This document shows, piece by piece, positions 1 to 8,602 of a stretch of DNA of 64,000 nucleotides. The translations under genes and the position numbers were made by a program. This DNA comes from Microbacterium invictum. Lineage in GTDB: Bacteria > Actinomycetota > Actinomycetes > Actinomycetales > Microbacteriaceae. The notes under the pieces were generated by a model that saw nothing but the letters and a program-made list of their open reading frames with translations, searched no databases and was not told the DNA's origin. Where the stretch lies: positions 2,232,001-2,296,000 of the forward strand of contig NZ_CP139779.1 in assembly GCF_034421375.1 (NCBI RefSeq), given 5' to 3'. Each line of letters starts with the position of its first letter. Position 1 is the first letter of the stretch.

Positions 1-66
1 GAACTTCGCCGGCAGGATCACCCGGCCCTTGTCGTCGAGCTTGGGAGTGTGCGTGCCCAGCAGCAT
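1..66 (-). CDS. mraZ: MraZ, N-terminal 22 residues only (cut by window edge)
   Basis: The 22 codons read [20 protein letters not shown] then KF, which is the first half-repeat of MraZ, the AbrB-fold regulator that opens the division and cell wall (dcw) cluster. The ATG is preceded on the minus strand by a GGGGG ribosome site about 8 nt away. The rest of the gene, and presumably rsmH and the cluster, lie beyond position 1. A triple-repeat MraZ operator sits 45 nt upstream and supports the call. The identity is firm although only the N-terminus is seen. Confidence 0.93.
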   Translation of the reverse strand, partial: MLLGTHTPKLDDKGRVILPAKF

Positions 67-110
67 CGGCGCACCACCCCCTTCTTCGTCCGGCCCTCGA
101 AGATGCTCGC

Positions 111-140
111 CACTTTACTCCACTTTCCTCCACTTTGATA
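111..140 (-). promoter_or_regulatory. MraZ operator: three 10-bp direct repeats
   Basis: On the minus strand the sequence holds AAAGTGG three times with an exact 10-bp period (copies at 111-120, 121-130 and 131-140), directly upstream of mraZ. Tandem GTGG-type boxes spaced one helical turn apart are the known MraZ autoregulatory binding pattern. The rest of 141-285 contains no gene; it has a G/A-rich tract near 225-262 with no assigned role. Confidence 0.85.
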
Positions 141-285
141 CCCCTAGGCCTCGACAACCCGCGATTTTCTGCGGTTGATGGGCGCATGTTCACCCCTCCG
201 CCCACCGGAGCGATCGTGCGCTGTCCGCGGGGAGGAGAGGTGGCGGGGAGGGAAGTGGAGGGGAGGACGCGGAGGGCGCCGGGCA

Positions 286-324
286 CGAAAAAGAGCACCG
301 ACCCGAAGGTCGGTGCTCTGAAAG
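286..324 (-). terminator. Intrinsic terminator of the DUF3040 gene
   Basis: A perfect 12-bp stem (292-303 with 308-319) and a 4-nt loop; on the minus strand it is followed by TTTTTC. It lies 29 nt past the stop of the DUF3040 gene and separates it from mraZ. Confidence 0.85.
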
Positions 325-348
325 CGGATGCCGGCGGTCAGCCGGTGA

Positions 349-717
349 TCATCGTTCGCCCTGTCGGCGGTCCCAGCGATCGTTCATGCGATCCATGAAC
401 GATCCACCGGCGGCGGGGCGCCCGGAGGCGGTCTTCACGGGGCGCGGTGCGGTCTTCGGTGCACCCCGAGCGGGGGTCACGGCGAGGATGACGCCACCCA
501 GCATCACCACGAACGCAATCACTCCGACGACGATGAGCTTCAGCGCGACACCGGCGATGAGGCCACCGAGGCCCAGCAGCACGAGGATCGTGCCGTAGAC
601 GATGTTGCGATAGCTGAGGGCGCGCCCTTCGCGCGCGCTGACCACGTCGGCGTCGTTTCGCATGAGATGGCGTTCCATCTCATCGAGCAGACGCTGCTCC
701 TGTTCGGAGAGTGGCAT
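349..717 (-). CDS. DUF3040 two-TM membrane protein
   Basis: 122-aa protein. The N-terminal MPLSEQEQRLLDEMERHL segment is the amphipathic DUF3040 signature. Two membrane helices follow at about 40-58 and 61-80, then a basic, proline-rich tail. The function of the family is unknown. It sits between mraZ and the polyprenyl synthase gene, like Rv2169c, the DUF3040 protein near mraZ in M. tuberculosis, so the neighbourhood is conserved. The gene has its own terminator. Its start faces idsA, so the 718-779 gap carries divergent promoters. Confidence 0.88.
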   Translation of the reverse strand: MPLSEQEQRLLDEMERHLMRNDADVVSAREGRALSYRNIVYGTILVLLGLGGLIAGVALKLIVVGVIAFVVMLGGVILAVTPARGAPKTAPRPVKTASGRPAAGGSFMDRMNDRWDRRQGER

Positions 718-767
718 GGGTCCCCCTCTGGATCCGGTTGGACGATTCTACGCGTCCCGCTGATTAC

Positions 768-773
768 TAGGCT
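768..773 (+). promoter_or_regulatory. -10 element TAGGCT, leaderless promoter of the polyprenyl synthase gene
   Basis: TAGGCT ends exactly 6 nt before the GTG at 780, so the expected +1 is the G of the start codon. No ribosome site exists in the interval. No good -35 is visible. Confidence 0.55.
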
Positions 774-779
774 AGGGCC

Positions 780-1883
780 GTGTCATCTTCCGCGGGCGCC
801 GTAGAGGCTGTTTCTCAGCGACTGAACAACTTCCTTGCACGTCAGCGTGCCCAGGCGAAGGAGCTCGGCGACGAGGCGGCGATCATCATCGACGCCGCGG
901 ACGATGCGCTGACCGGCGGCAAGCGCTTGCGGGGCCGTTTCCTCATCGCGGGATGGCGCGCGGTCAACGAGGCGCAGTCACGTGCGAGCGAGCCGCCCTC
1001 GCCGGTGATCGGAGCGGCGGCGGCGCTCGAGGTCTTCCACGCCGCGGCTCTCGTCCACGACGACGTCATCGACAACTCCGACACCCGCCGCGGCCGCCCC
1101 TCCGCCCATCGCGCGCTCGAGACGAGGCATCGCTCTCTGGGATGGCGCGGCGACGCCGCCGCCTTCGGCCGGTCGGGCGCCATCCTGCTCGGCGATCTGC
1201 TGGTCGCCTGGAGCGACGACCTCTTCGAGGAATCCCTCGCCGAGTTGGACCGCGCGGAGGATGCCGCGGCCGCGACCGCGCGCGAGGAGTACGCGCGCAT
1301 GCGTCGCGAGGTCACGGTCGGCCAGTTCCTCGACATCGCCGAGGAGTCTGCCTTCCGGGTCGCGCCGGACGAGGAGCACGCCGATCGGGCGCTGCGGGTG
1401 GCGTCGTTCAAATCCGCGCGCTACAGCATCCAGCAGCCCCTCGTCATCGGCGCCGCCCTCGCCGGTGGTGCCGATGATCAGCGCGCCGCCCTCGCCGCGT
1501 TCGGCCACCCCCTGGGCATGGCCTTCCAGCTCCGCGACGACGTGCTCGGGGTCTTCGGGGATTCCGCCGAGACCGGCAAGCCCGCCGGTGACGACCTGCG
1601 CGAGGGCAAACGGACCGTCCTGATCGCCTACGCCCGCGAGGCCATCGGTGCGTCGGCGCGGCGGATCGTCGACGAGCTGATCGGCGACCCCGACCTGGAC
1701 GACGAGCAGATCGGCTCGCTCCAGCGCACGATCATCGACAGCGGAGCGCTGGCTCGCGTCGAAACGCTGATCGAGGAGTACTCGCGGGAAGCCGCCCGCG
1801 CACTGTCGGGGGCCGATCTCGGGCACGGCGCCGTCAACGACCTGCGCGAACTGGCCCGGGCGGCGACCGTTCGCGTCGCCTGA
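780..1883 (+). CDS. idsA: Polyprenyl (geranylgeranyl-type) diphosphate synthase
   Basis: 367-aa trans-prenyltransferase that condenses isopentenyl diphosphate with allylic diphosphates to supply precursors of quinones, carotenoids or polyprenyl carriers. The first Asp-rich motif is HDDVIDNSDTRRG (D94, D95, D98) and the second is LRDDVLG near residue 252. The substrate entrance motif GGKRLRG is at 46-52. Length is normal. The GTG start has no ribosome site but lies 6 nt after a -10 hexamer, which suggests a leaderless mRNA. It stands alone, convergent with the Rv2175c-like gene. Placement beside the Rv2175c-pknL homologues mirrors idsA2 of M. tuberculosis; chain length of the product is not decidable from sequence. 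Confidence 0.9.
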   Translation: MSSSAGAVEAVSQRLNNFLARQRAQAKELGDEAAIIIDAADDALTGGKRLRGRFLIAGWRAVNEAQSRASEPPSPVIGAAAALEVFHAAALVHDDVIDNSDTRRGRPSAHRALETRHRSLGWRGDAAAFGRSGAILLGDLLVAWSDDLFEESLAELDRAEDAAAATAREEYARMRREVTVGQFLDIAEESAFRVAPDEEHADRALRVASFKSARYSIQQPLVIGAALAGGADDQRAALAAFGHPLGMAFQLRDDVLGVFGDSAETGKPAGDDLREGKRTVLIAYAREAIGASARRIVDELIGDPDLDDEQIGSLQRTIIDSGALARVETLIEEYSREAARALSGADLGHGAVNDLRELARAATVRVA

Positions 1884-1895
1884 TCGAGCGCACAC

Positions 1896-2243
1896 TCAGG
1901 CGAGGGTCTGCGCGACCCGCCGCACCTCGCTCTTCCGGCCGGCGCGAAGCGCCTCGATGGGTGCGACGCCGATGGACTCCTCGGGGCTCAGCAACCAGTC
2001 GATCGCCTCGTCGTCGCTGAAGCCGGCGTCGCCGAGCACGATGACCGTGCCGCGCAGGGATGCCAGCGGCTTGCCGTCGACGATGAACACGGCCGGCACC
2101 GCGAGGGCGCCGTGCCGACGGGAGCCGACGAGGGCGCGGTCGTCGAGGAGGCGACGGACCCGCCCGAGCGGGAGGTCGAGCTGCTCGACGAGTTCGGGAA
2201 GGGTGAGCCAGTCGGTTGCTGCAGGTGCGTCGTTCTCCGCCAC
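1896..2243 (-). CDS. Rv2175c-type DNA-binding protein
   Basis: 115 aa from a GTG start. The N-terminal part (about 12-40) is a short winged-helix motif, TLPELVEQLDLPLGRVRRLL. The C-terminal part (about 75-110) contains the GFSDDEAIDWLLSPEES signature of the Rv2175c family. In M. tuberculosis this DNA-binding protein is a substrate of the kinase PknL, and a PknL-type kinase is encoded 1.2 kb away, so a kinase-substrate pairing is likely. The gene is divergent from the LysM gene. Target DNA is unknown. Confidence 0.85.
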   Translation of the reverse strand: MAENDAPAATDWLTLPELVEQLDLPLGRVRRLLDDRALVGSRRHGALAVPAVFIVDGKPLASLRGTVIVLGDAGFSDDEAIDWLLSPEESIGVAPIEALRAGRKSEVRRVAQTLA

Positions 2244-2368
2244 GGAGCAACTATCTCACCCTGACCGACATGAGGACATCCTCATCTGTCACATCCGTCA
2301 CTTTCGTTGACACTGATGTACACACGTGACACGGTGTCTCGGGGAGAAGCCCCGCAGAGAGGACCGCC

Positions 2369-3418
2369 ATGTCTCGCTCACACCCCGTCCGGCGTACCAC
2401 GGTCCGCCTCGGCCTTCCCGCGACCGCTCTCGGCGCCCTCGCGGTGGCGATGCTGCCGGCACCCGCCGTCGCCGCACCGGAGGCCGCACCCCTGATCCGA
2501 GACCGTGCCGAGCGGACGGCGTCCGGCGATGCCGCCCGGTTGCTCTCCGCCGTATCCGAAGCCGTGTCCGCGCACGCCGCCGCGCCCGACACCGTGGTCG
2601 TCCAGCCCGGCGACACGGTCAGCGCGATCGCCTCCCGCCATGGTCTGCGCACCACCGACGTCCTGGCCCTCAACGGGCTCGGGTGGAGCAGTCTCATCCA
2701 CCCCGGCCAGGTGATCCGCCTGACGGGTGCCGCCGCCGCATCCACCGCCCCCAGCGCACCGGCGGCTCCCAGTGCGCCGGCGAGCACTTCCACGACGGGG
2801 TACACGGTCGTGGCCGGCGACACGATCAGCGCGATCGCTCGCCGACACGGGGTGTCGACCCGGTCGGTCCTGGACGCCAACGGGCTGCAGTCCTCCTCGA
2901 TCATCTACCCCGGGCAGGCGATCGCCATCCCGGTGGCGGGCACTGCGGCACCCGCGGCCGCGCCCGCTGCGGCACCTGCCCCCGCTCCCGTCCCGGCGGC
3001 GGAGACGGTGACCCTCGACGACGAGCAGATCGGCAACGTCCGGACCATCATCGCGGTGGGCCGCGAACTCGGCGTCTCCGACCGGGGCATCGCGATCGCC
3101 CTCGGCACCTCGATGGTCGAGTCGTGGCTCCGCAATCTCGACTGGGGCGACCGCGACTCGCTGGGGCTGTTCCAGCAGCGGCCGAGCACCGGGTGGGGTA
3201 GCGCGGACGAGGTCCGGGACCCGGTTCGGGCGACCAAGGCGTTCTTCGGCGGCCCCTCGGATCCGAACGGCTCGCGCACCCGCGGGCTGCTCGACGTCGC
3301 GGGGTGGGAGTCGATGTCTTTCGCCGGCGCCGCGCAGGCCGTGCAGATCTCGGCGTTCCCTGATCGCTATGCGAAGTGGGAGGCGCCCGCCTACGCGTGG
3401 CTCGCCACCTACGGGTGA
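2369..3418 (+). CDS. Secreted double-LysM protein with lysozyme/transglycosylase-like C-terminus
   Basis: 349 aa. A signal peptide is visible (basic RSHPVRR, hydrophobic core, AVA cleavage near 35). Two LysM domains follow at about 75-118 and 145-188, separated by an Ala/Pro/Ser linker. A second Ala/Pro linker leads to a C-terminal domain (217-349) with GTSMVESW (candidate catalytic E251) and SLGLFQQRPSTGWG, resembling phage-type lysozyme or transglycosylase folds. The likely role is peptidoglycan binding and cleavage outside the cell. The ATG has an AGAGAGG ribosome site. It lies between the Rv2175c-like gene and the PASTA kinase, both cell-wall-signal genes. Enzyme activity is inferred, not shown. 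Confidence 0.85.
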   Translation: MSRSHPVRRTTVRLGLPATALGALAVAMLPAPAVAAPEAAPLIRDRAERTASGDAARLLSAVSEAVSAHAAAPDTVVVQPGDTVSAIASRHGLRTTDVLALNGLGWSSLIHPGQVIRLTGAAAASTAPSAPAAPSAPASTSTTGYTVVAGDTISAIARRHGVSTRSVLDANGLQSSSIIYPGQAIAIPVAGTAAPAAAPAAAPAPAPVPAAETVTLDDEQIGNVRTIIAVGRELGVSDRGIAIALGTSMVESWLRNLDWGDRDSLGLFQQRPSTGWGSADEVRDPVRATKAFFGGPSDPNGSRTRGLLDVAGWESMSFAGAAQAVQISAFPDRYAKWEAPAYAWLATYG

Positions 3419-3483
3419 TCCGGTCTGAACGCCGGGGTGAGCCGCTCCGCTGGCTCCCACCTCGCCGTCCGTAGACTCTGATC

Positions 3484-5424
3484 GTGAGCACGAGTCAGCA
3501 GGCCGACCCGCTGATCGGACGTCTCGTCGACGGCCGATACCGGGTCCGCGCGCGCATCGCGCGCGGCGGCATGGCGACCGTGTACGTGGCCACAGACCTG
3601 CGGTTGGAACGCCGCATCGCCCTGAAGGTGATGCACGGCCACCTCAGCGACGACTCCGTCTTCCAGAGCCGCTTCATCCAGGAGGCCCGCGCCGCCGCGA
3701 GGCTCGCCGACCCGCACGTGGTCAACGTCTTCGACCAGGGCCAGGACGGCGACATGGCGTACCTCGTCATGGAGTACCTGCCGGGGATCACGCTGCGCGA
3801 GCTGATGCGCGAGCAGCGTCGCCTGACGATCCCCCAGACGATCACGATCATGGACGCGGTGCTGTCAGGCCTGGCCGCAGCCCACCGCGCCGGCATCATC
3901 CACCGCGACGTCAAGCCCGAGAACGTGCTCCTCGCCGAGGACGGCCGCATCAAGATCGGCGACTTCGGACTGGCGCGCGCAGCGACGGCCAACACCGCCA
4001 GCGGGGCACAGCTTCTCGGCACGATCGCCTACCTCGCCCCCGAGCTCGTCACCCGAGGCGTCGCCGACGCCCGCTCCGACATCTACGCCCTCGGCATCAT
4101 GCTCTACGAGATGCTGGTGGGAGAGCAGCCCTACAAGGGCGAGCAGCCGATGCAGATCGCCTTTCAGCACGCGACCGATTCGGTGCCGCGCCCGAGCGCG
4201 AAGAACCCCGGCGTGCCCGAGCAGCTCGACGAGCTCGTCCTGTGGTCGACGGAGAAGAATCCCGACGAGCGTCCGGTCGACGCCCGCGAGATGCTCGATC
4301 GGCTGCGGGAGATCGAACGGCAGCTCGGCGTCGCGCCGCAGGTCACCCGCACGGCCGGACGCGGCGTCCCCGACGATGACGGGCTGCCCTCCGGAGAGCT
4401 GACCCAGGTGCTGCCCGCCGCGGCGACCGGCCCCGCCGCCATCGTCGGCGACACCGACAACGCCGCGCGGCTGCGTCAGGTCACCCGCCGCCGTGCCGTT
4501 CGCGGAGGCTGGCTGCTCGCTCTGGTCGTAATTCTGGCCGCCCTGGCCGCCGGCGTCGGCTGGTGGTTCGGGTCCGGCCCCGGATCCCTCGTGGCGGTGC
4601 CTGATGTCCGCGGCGTCACCTTCGCCGAAGCCCAGACCACCCTCGGCGAGCAGTCCCTGCGTGCCGAGGAGCGCGGTGAGAACAGCATCGACGTGGAGAC
4701 GGGCCTGGTGATCGAGACCGATCCCCCGGCCGGGTCGCGCCTCGACAAGGATGCACTGGTCACGGTCATCGTCTCGCTGGGGCCTGCCGAGGTCGCACTC
4801 GGCCGGGTGGTCGACCTCCCCGCCGAGCAGGTGCGCGATCAGCTGGCGCAGAACGTCATCACCACGCGAGCGGACGCGGAATTCTTCACCGATGCGCCCG
4901 CCGGAACCGTGGTCGGCATGCGGATCCATCCCCGCGCCGGCGGGGACGACATCGACTGCGGCGAGGGCTGCACGGCCCGCCAGGCCGACGAGGCGACGCT
5001 GCTCGTCTCACGCGGCCCGGTGCCGAATGTCGCGGGCGAGTCCGTCGACTCCGCCCGCTCCGAGCTCGGCGGCGTCCAGCTCGCGGTGGCCGATCAGGTC
5101 ATCGAGCAGTCGAGCGAGTCCTACGCCGCCGGCGAGGTGATCGGCATCGCCGATCGCGAGGACGGCGGCTGGTGGCAGCCCGGTGACACGGTGACCCTGA
5201 TCGTCTCGACCGGTCCCCCGCTGTTCGAGATCCCCGACGTGGTCGGACAGACCCGCGACGGAGCGATCGCGACCCTCGAGGACGCCGGCTTCCAGGTGGA
5301 CTACGCGGTCTTCTTCGCCGCCATCCCCGACTCCCTGACCGAGGTGGTCAGCATGGACCCCGGCGCCGGGGAGTTCGTCGTCCGCGGCACGCGGATCTAC
5401 ATCCAACTCACCGTCACCGGCTGA
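3484..5424 (+). CDS. pknL: Ser/Thr protein kinase with four PASTA domains (PknL/StkP type)
   Basis: 646 aa. Kinase domain at about 18-280 with GGMATVYVA, Lys48, HRDVKPEN (140-147), DFG (160-162) and APE (185-187). A juxtamembrane stretch is followed by one membrane helix at about 342-363 and four extracellular PASTA units at about 370-435, 436-513, 514-578 and 579-646. PASTA 2 carries a CGEGC pair that could form a disulfide. PASTA domains bind muropeptides or lipid II, so the kinase senses the cell wall. The GTG start lies 6 nt after TAGACT (3472-3477) with no ribosome site, so the mRNA is probably leaderless. Neighbours match M. tuberculosis pknL, but that protein has no PASTA units, so orthology is by position. 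Confidence 0.92.
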   Translation: MSTSQQADPLIGRLVDGRYRVRARIARGGMATVYVATDLRLERRIALKVMHGHLSDDSVFQSRFIQEARAAARLADPHVVNVFDQGQDGDMAYLVMEYLPGITLRELMREQRRLTIPQTITIMDAVLSGLAAAHRAGIIHRDVKPENVLLAEDGRIKIGDFGLARAATANTASGAQLLGTIAYLAPELVTRGVADARSDIYALGIMLYEMLVGEQPYKGEQPMQIAFQHATDSVPRPSAKNPGVPEQLDELVLWSTEKNPDERPVDAREMLDRLREIERQLGVAPQVTRTAGRGVPDDDGLPSGELTQVLPAAATGPAAIVGDTDNAARLRQVTRRRAVRGGWLLALVVILAALAAGVGWWFGSGPGSLVAVPDVRGVTFAEAQTTLGEQSLRAEERGENSIDVETGLVIETDPPAGSRLDKDALVTVIVSLGPAEVALGRVVDLPAEQVRDQLAQNVITTRADAEFFTDAPAGTVVGMRIHPRAGGDDIDCGEGCTARQADEATLLVSRGPVPNVAGESVDSARSELGGVQLAVADQVIEQSSESYAAGEVIGIADREDGGWWQPGDTVTLIVSTGPPLFEIPDVVGQTRDGAIATLEDAGFQVDYAVFFAAIPDSLTEVVSMDPGAGEFVVRGTRIYIQLTVTG

Positions 5425-5438
5425 CACCGACCCCGGTC

Positions 5439-6776
5439 TCAGCGCTTCTCGAGCTCCTCGGCCACGAGGAACGCCAGCTCCAGGCTCTGCATGTGGTTCA
5501 GACGCGGGTCGCACAGCGATTCGTAGCGCGTCGCGAGGGTCGCCTCGTCGATCATCTCCGACCCGCCGAGGCACTCGGTGACATCGTCGCCGGTGAGCTC
5601 GACGTGGATGCCGCCGGGGAATGTCCCCACCGCGCGGTGCGCCTCGAAGAAGCCGCGGACCTCGTCGACGACGTCGTCGAACCGCCGCGTCTTGTATCCG
5701 GTGGGGGTGGTGATGCCATTGCCGTGCATCGGATCGGTGACCCACAGCGGCATCGCCCCGGAGTCGCGCACGGCCTCGAGCAGGGGCGGCAGTGCGTCCC
5801 GGATCTTGCCGGCGCCCATGCGCGTGATGAAGGTCAGCCGGCCGGGCTCGCGATCGGGGTCGAGCTTGTCGATGAGGGCGAGGGCCGTCTCGGGGGTCGT
5901 GGACGGGCCGAGCTTGACGCCGATGGGATTGCGGATGCGGGAGAAGTAGTCGATGTGCGCGCCGTCGAGGTCGCGCGTGCGCTCCCCCACCCACACGAAG
6001 TGGGCGGAGGTGTTGTAGGGCGTTCCGGTGCGCGAATCGATCCGCGTCATCGGGCGCTCGTAGTCCATGAGCAGACCCTCGTGACCGGTGTAGAACTCCA
6101 CGCGCTTGAGCTCGTCGAAGTCGGCCCCCGCCGCCTCCATGAACTTGATGGCGCGGTCGATCTCCCCCGCGAGGCGCTCGTACTGCTGGTTGGCCGGGTT
6201 CTTCGCGAATCCCTGGTTCCAGCTGTGAACCTCGCGCAGATCGGCGAACCCGCCCTGGGTGAAGGCTCGGATGAGGTTGATGGTCGACGCGGCCGTGTGG
6301 TACCCCTTCAGCAGGCGCGCCGGGTCGGCCTTGCGCGACTCCTCGGTGAAGTCGAACCCGTTGACGATGTCGCCGCGGTAGGCCGGCAGCGTCACCTCGC
6401 CGCGGGTCTCGGTGTCGCTCGAGCGCGGCTTGGCGAACTGCCCCGCCATGCGCCCCATCTTCACCACCGGCATCGACGCGCCGTACGTGAGGACGACAGC
6501 CATCTGCAGCACGGTCTTGATGCGGTTGCGGATCTGCTCCGCCGTGGCACCCGCGAAGGTCTCGGCGCAGTCTCCCCCCTGCAGCAGGAAGGCCTGCCCG
6601 GCGGCTGCGCGGCCGAGACGCTCACGCAGCATGTCGACCTCACCGGCGAAGACGAGGGGCGGAAGGGTGGCCAGCTCCGCGGAGGCCGCCGCCGCGGCGT
6701 CGACGTCGTACCACTGGGGCTGCTGCTTGATGGGCAGGGAACGCCAGTGATCGAGACCGTCGAGGGGAGCGAGCAT
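5439..6776 (-). CDS. aroG: Class II 3-deoxy-7-phosphoheptulonate (DAHP) synthase
   Basis: 445 aa, cytosolic. It joins phosphoenolpyruvate and erythrose 4-phosphate in the first step of the shikimate pathway. Class II signatures are LQGGDCAETF (metal-binding Cys near 68), KMGRMAGQFAKPRS, the YHTAASTINLIRAF segment, WVGERTRDLDGAH and DPMHGNG. Length fits the plant-like, actinobacterial class. It is convergent with the kinase gene (14-bp gap) and 52 bp from the next gene upstream. Rv2178c has the same position in M. tuberculosis, so the arrangement with pknL is old. Confidence 0.95.
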   Translation of the reverse strand: MLAPLDGLDHWRSLPIKQQPQWYDVDAAAAASAELATLPPLVFAGEVDMLRERLGRAAAGQAFLLQGGDCAETFAGATAEQIRNRIKTVLQMAVVLTYGASMPVVKMGRMAGQFAKPRSSDTETRGEVTLPAYRGDIVNGFDFTEESRKADPARLLKGYHTAASTINLIRAFTQGGFADLREVHSWNQGFAKNPANQQYERLAGEIDRAIKFMEAAGADFDELKRVEFYTGHEGLLMDYERPMTRIDSRTGTPYNTSAHFVWVGERTRDLDGAHIDYFSRIRNPIGVKLGPSTTPETALALIDKLDPDREPGRLTFITRMGAGKIRDALPPLLEAVRDSGAMPLWVTDPMHGNGITTPTGYKTRRFDDVVDEVRGFFEAHRAVGTFPGGIHVELTGDDVTECLGGSEMIDEATLATRYESLCDPRLNHMQSLELAFLVAEELEKR

Positions 6777-6828
6777 CCGATCAGTCTAGCGACGCCGCCC
6801 CTCGCTCCGGTGCGCGGCCACGGGGTTG

Positions 6829-7524
6829 TTACGCCGCTCGGCCCCGGGGCTTCAAGCGGTCCTTGACGGTGGAGGCGTAGACATCCTCGTACTCCTGCTC
6901 CCCCAGTCGCTGGAGGGCGACCATGATCTCGTCGGTGATCGAGCGCAGGATGTAGCGATCGCCCTCCATGCCCGCGAAGCGGGAGAAGTCCAACGGTTCG
7001 CCGATGACGACGCCGACCCGTGCGACGCGCGGGACGCGCGTGCCGATCGGCATCATCGTGTCGGTGTCGACCATGACCACCGGCACGACCGGGACCCGCG
7101 CCTCCAGCGCCATGCGGGCGAGGCCCGTGCGGCCGCGGTACAGCTTGCCGTCGGGGCTGCGCGTGCCTTCGGGATAGATCCCGAGGAGGTCACCGCGGCC
7201 CAGGACCTGCAGGCCCGTGTTCAGCGATGCCTCGGAGGCCTTCCCCCCGGACCTGTCGATCGGGATCTGGCCCGTGGCCTTGAAGAAGACGCGGGTCGCC
7301 CAGCCCTTGAGGCCCCGGCCGGTGAAGTAGTCGCTCTTGGCCAGGAACGACATCGGCCGGTCGATCATCAGCGGCAGGAAGATCGAGTCCGCGAAGGACA
7401 GGTGGTTGCTCGCGAGGATCGCCGCACCCTCGGCGGGGACGTTCCGACGACCGACGACCCAGGGTCGGAAGATCGCCTTGAGGATGGGTCCGATGACGAC
7501 GTACTTCATCAGCCAGTAGAACAT
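6829..7524 (-). CDS. plsC: 1-acyl-sn-glycerol-3-phosphate acyltransferase
   Basis: 231 aa, membrane associated. The HX4D catalytic motif is NHLSFAD (H41, D46) and the second motif is YPEGTRS near 117. A hydrophobic N-terminus (about 4-18) anchors it. It acylates lysophosphatidate to phosphatidate in phospholipid synthesis. The gene lies 6 bp downstream of the glucokinase gene, so the two are very likely cotranscribed. It corresponds in position to Rv2182c. Confidence 0.9.
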   Translation of the reverse strand: MFYWLMKYVVIGPILKAIFRPWVVGRRNVPAEGAAILASNHLSFADSIFLPLMIDRPMSFLAKSDYFTGRGLKGWATRVFFKATGQIPIDRSGGKASEASLNTGLQVLGRGDLLGIYPEGTRSPDGKLYRGRTGLARMALEARVPVVPVVMVDTDTMMPIGTRVPRVARVGVVIGEPLDFSRFAGMEGDRYILRSITDEIMVALQRLGEQEYEDVYASTVKDRLKPRGRAA

Positions 7525-7530
7525 CGACGT

Positions 7531-8475
7531 TCACGCCTCCCGGCCGGCGAGGTCGGCGACGCCGATGAGGCCGGCGTCGTTGCCGAGTCGGGCGATGGCG
7601 AAATCGGCCACCGGACGCTCCCCGTACCCGGGGAGCGAGGTCTCGTAGGCCAGGCGCACCGGTTCGAGCAGGATGTCGCCGAGCTGGGCCACTCCCCCGC
7701 CGATGACGAAGAGCTCCGGATCGAGGACCGCCTGGAACCCTCCGCAGGCTTCGCCCAGCGCCGTCGCCACCCGCCGCAGTGCCTCGAGGGCGCCGGGGTC
7801 GCCGGCCAGGATCAGGTCGGAGATGGCGTGACCGGTCAGCGTGCCGCCGTGCGCGGCGCGGGCCTGGGCGAGAGCCTCGCCGATGCCGCCCGCGTCGGCG
7901 AGCGCCCCTGCCTCGCGTTGCAGGGCGCGCCCCGAGGCGTACTGCTCGAGGCATCCGTTCTGTCCGCACCCGCACGGCAGGCCGTTGCGGGTGAAGCGGA
8001 TGTGTCCGAGCTCGCCGGCGATCCCGTGACCGCCGTGGAACATCCGACCGCCGATGATGACGGCGCCTCCGACGCCTGTGCCCATCGTCAGCATCACCAT
8101 GTCGTCGACCTCGGCGCCCGCACCGAACCGGAACTCCGCCCACCCGGCGGCGTTGGCGTCGTTCTCGATGGTCACGGGGCGCCCGATCCCCGCCTCGAGG
8201 ACGGCTTTGAGGGGTTCGTTGCGCCACGCGATGTTAGGAGCATGGATGACGGTGGCCTGCGCCTTGTCGATGAAGCCTGCGGCGGCGACCCCCACGGCGA
8301 CGGCGCCGTGCCGATCGATGTAGGACCGGGCCATCTCGATGACGGCGGCCGCGAGAGCGTCGGTGTCGGCGGGGGTGTCCACGCGTCCTTTGTCGAGGAT
8401 GCGACCGTCCTGGTCGACGACACCTCCGGCGATCTTCGTCCCGCCGATGTCGATCCCGACTGTGAGCACGCGCAT
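7531..8475 (-). CDS. glk: ROK-family glucokinase
   Basis: 314 aa. It phosphorylates glucose with ATP in the cytosol. The phosphate-binding loop DIGGTK is at 9-14, the sugar-binding ENDANAAGWAEF near 102, and the ROK zinc site CGCGQNGCLEQY at about 168-179. The C-terminal half has VIGGGV. There is no N-terminal helix-turn-helix, so this is a kinase rather than a ROK repressor. A GGAAGGG ribosome site precedes the ATG. It is first in a two-gene unit with the acyltransferase and divergent from the acyl-CoA ligase gene. Confidence 0.92.
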   Translation of the reverse strand: MRVLTVGIDIGGTKIAGGVVDQDGRILDKGRVDTPADTDALAAAVIEMARSYIDRHGAVAVGVAAAGFIDKAQATVIHAPNIAWRNEPLKAVLEAGIGRPVTIENDANAAGWAEFRFGAGAEVDDMVMLTMGTGVGGAVIIGGRMFHGGHGIAGELGHIRFTRNGLPCGCGQNGCLEQYASGRALQREAGALADAGGIGEALAQARAAHGGTLTGHAISDLILAGDPGALEALRRVATALGEACGGFQAVLDPELFVIGGGVAQLGDILLEPVRLAYETSLPGYGERPVADFAIARLGNDAGLIGVADLAGREA

Positions 8476-8602
8476 CCCTTCCGTCCGGGCCTCGCCCGAG
8501 GAGGCGGATCGAGTCTAGTCGCGGGCCCGCTCGCCACACGGCCCGATATGCCTCGACTAGAATCTGAGGACACCCGACCGAATCGGTACCGAAGGAGTTG
8601 CC

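Noticed and set aside
2244..2368. c-di-AMP riboswitch before the LysM gene
   Set aside because: Cell wall hydrolases in actinobacteria often have one, but the leader here is too short and lacks the conserved core.
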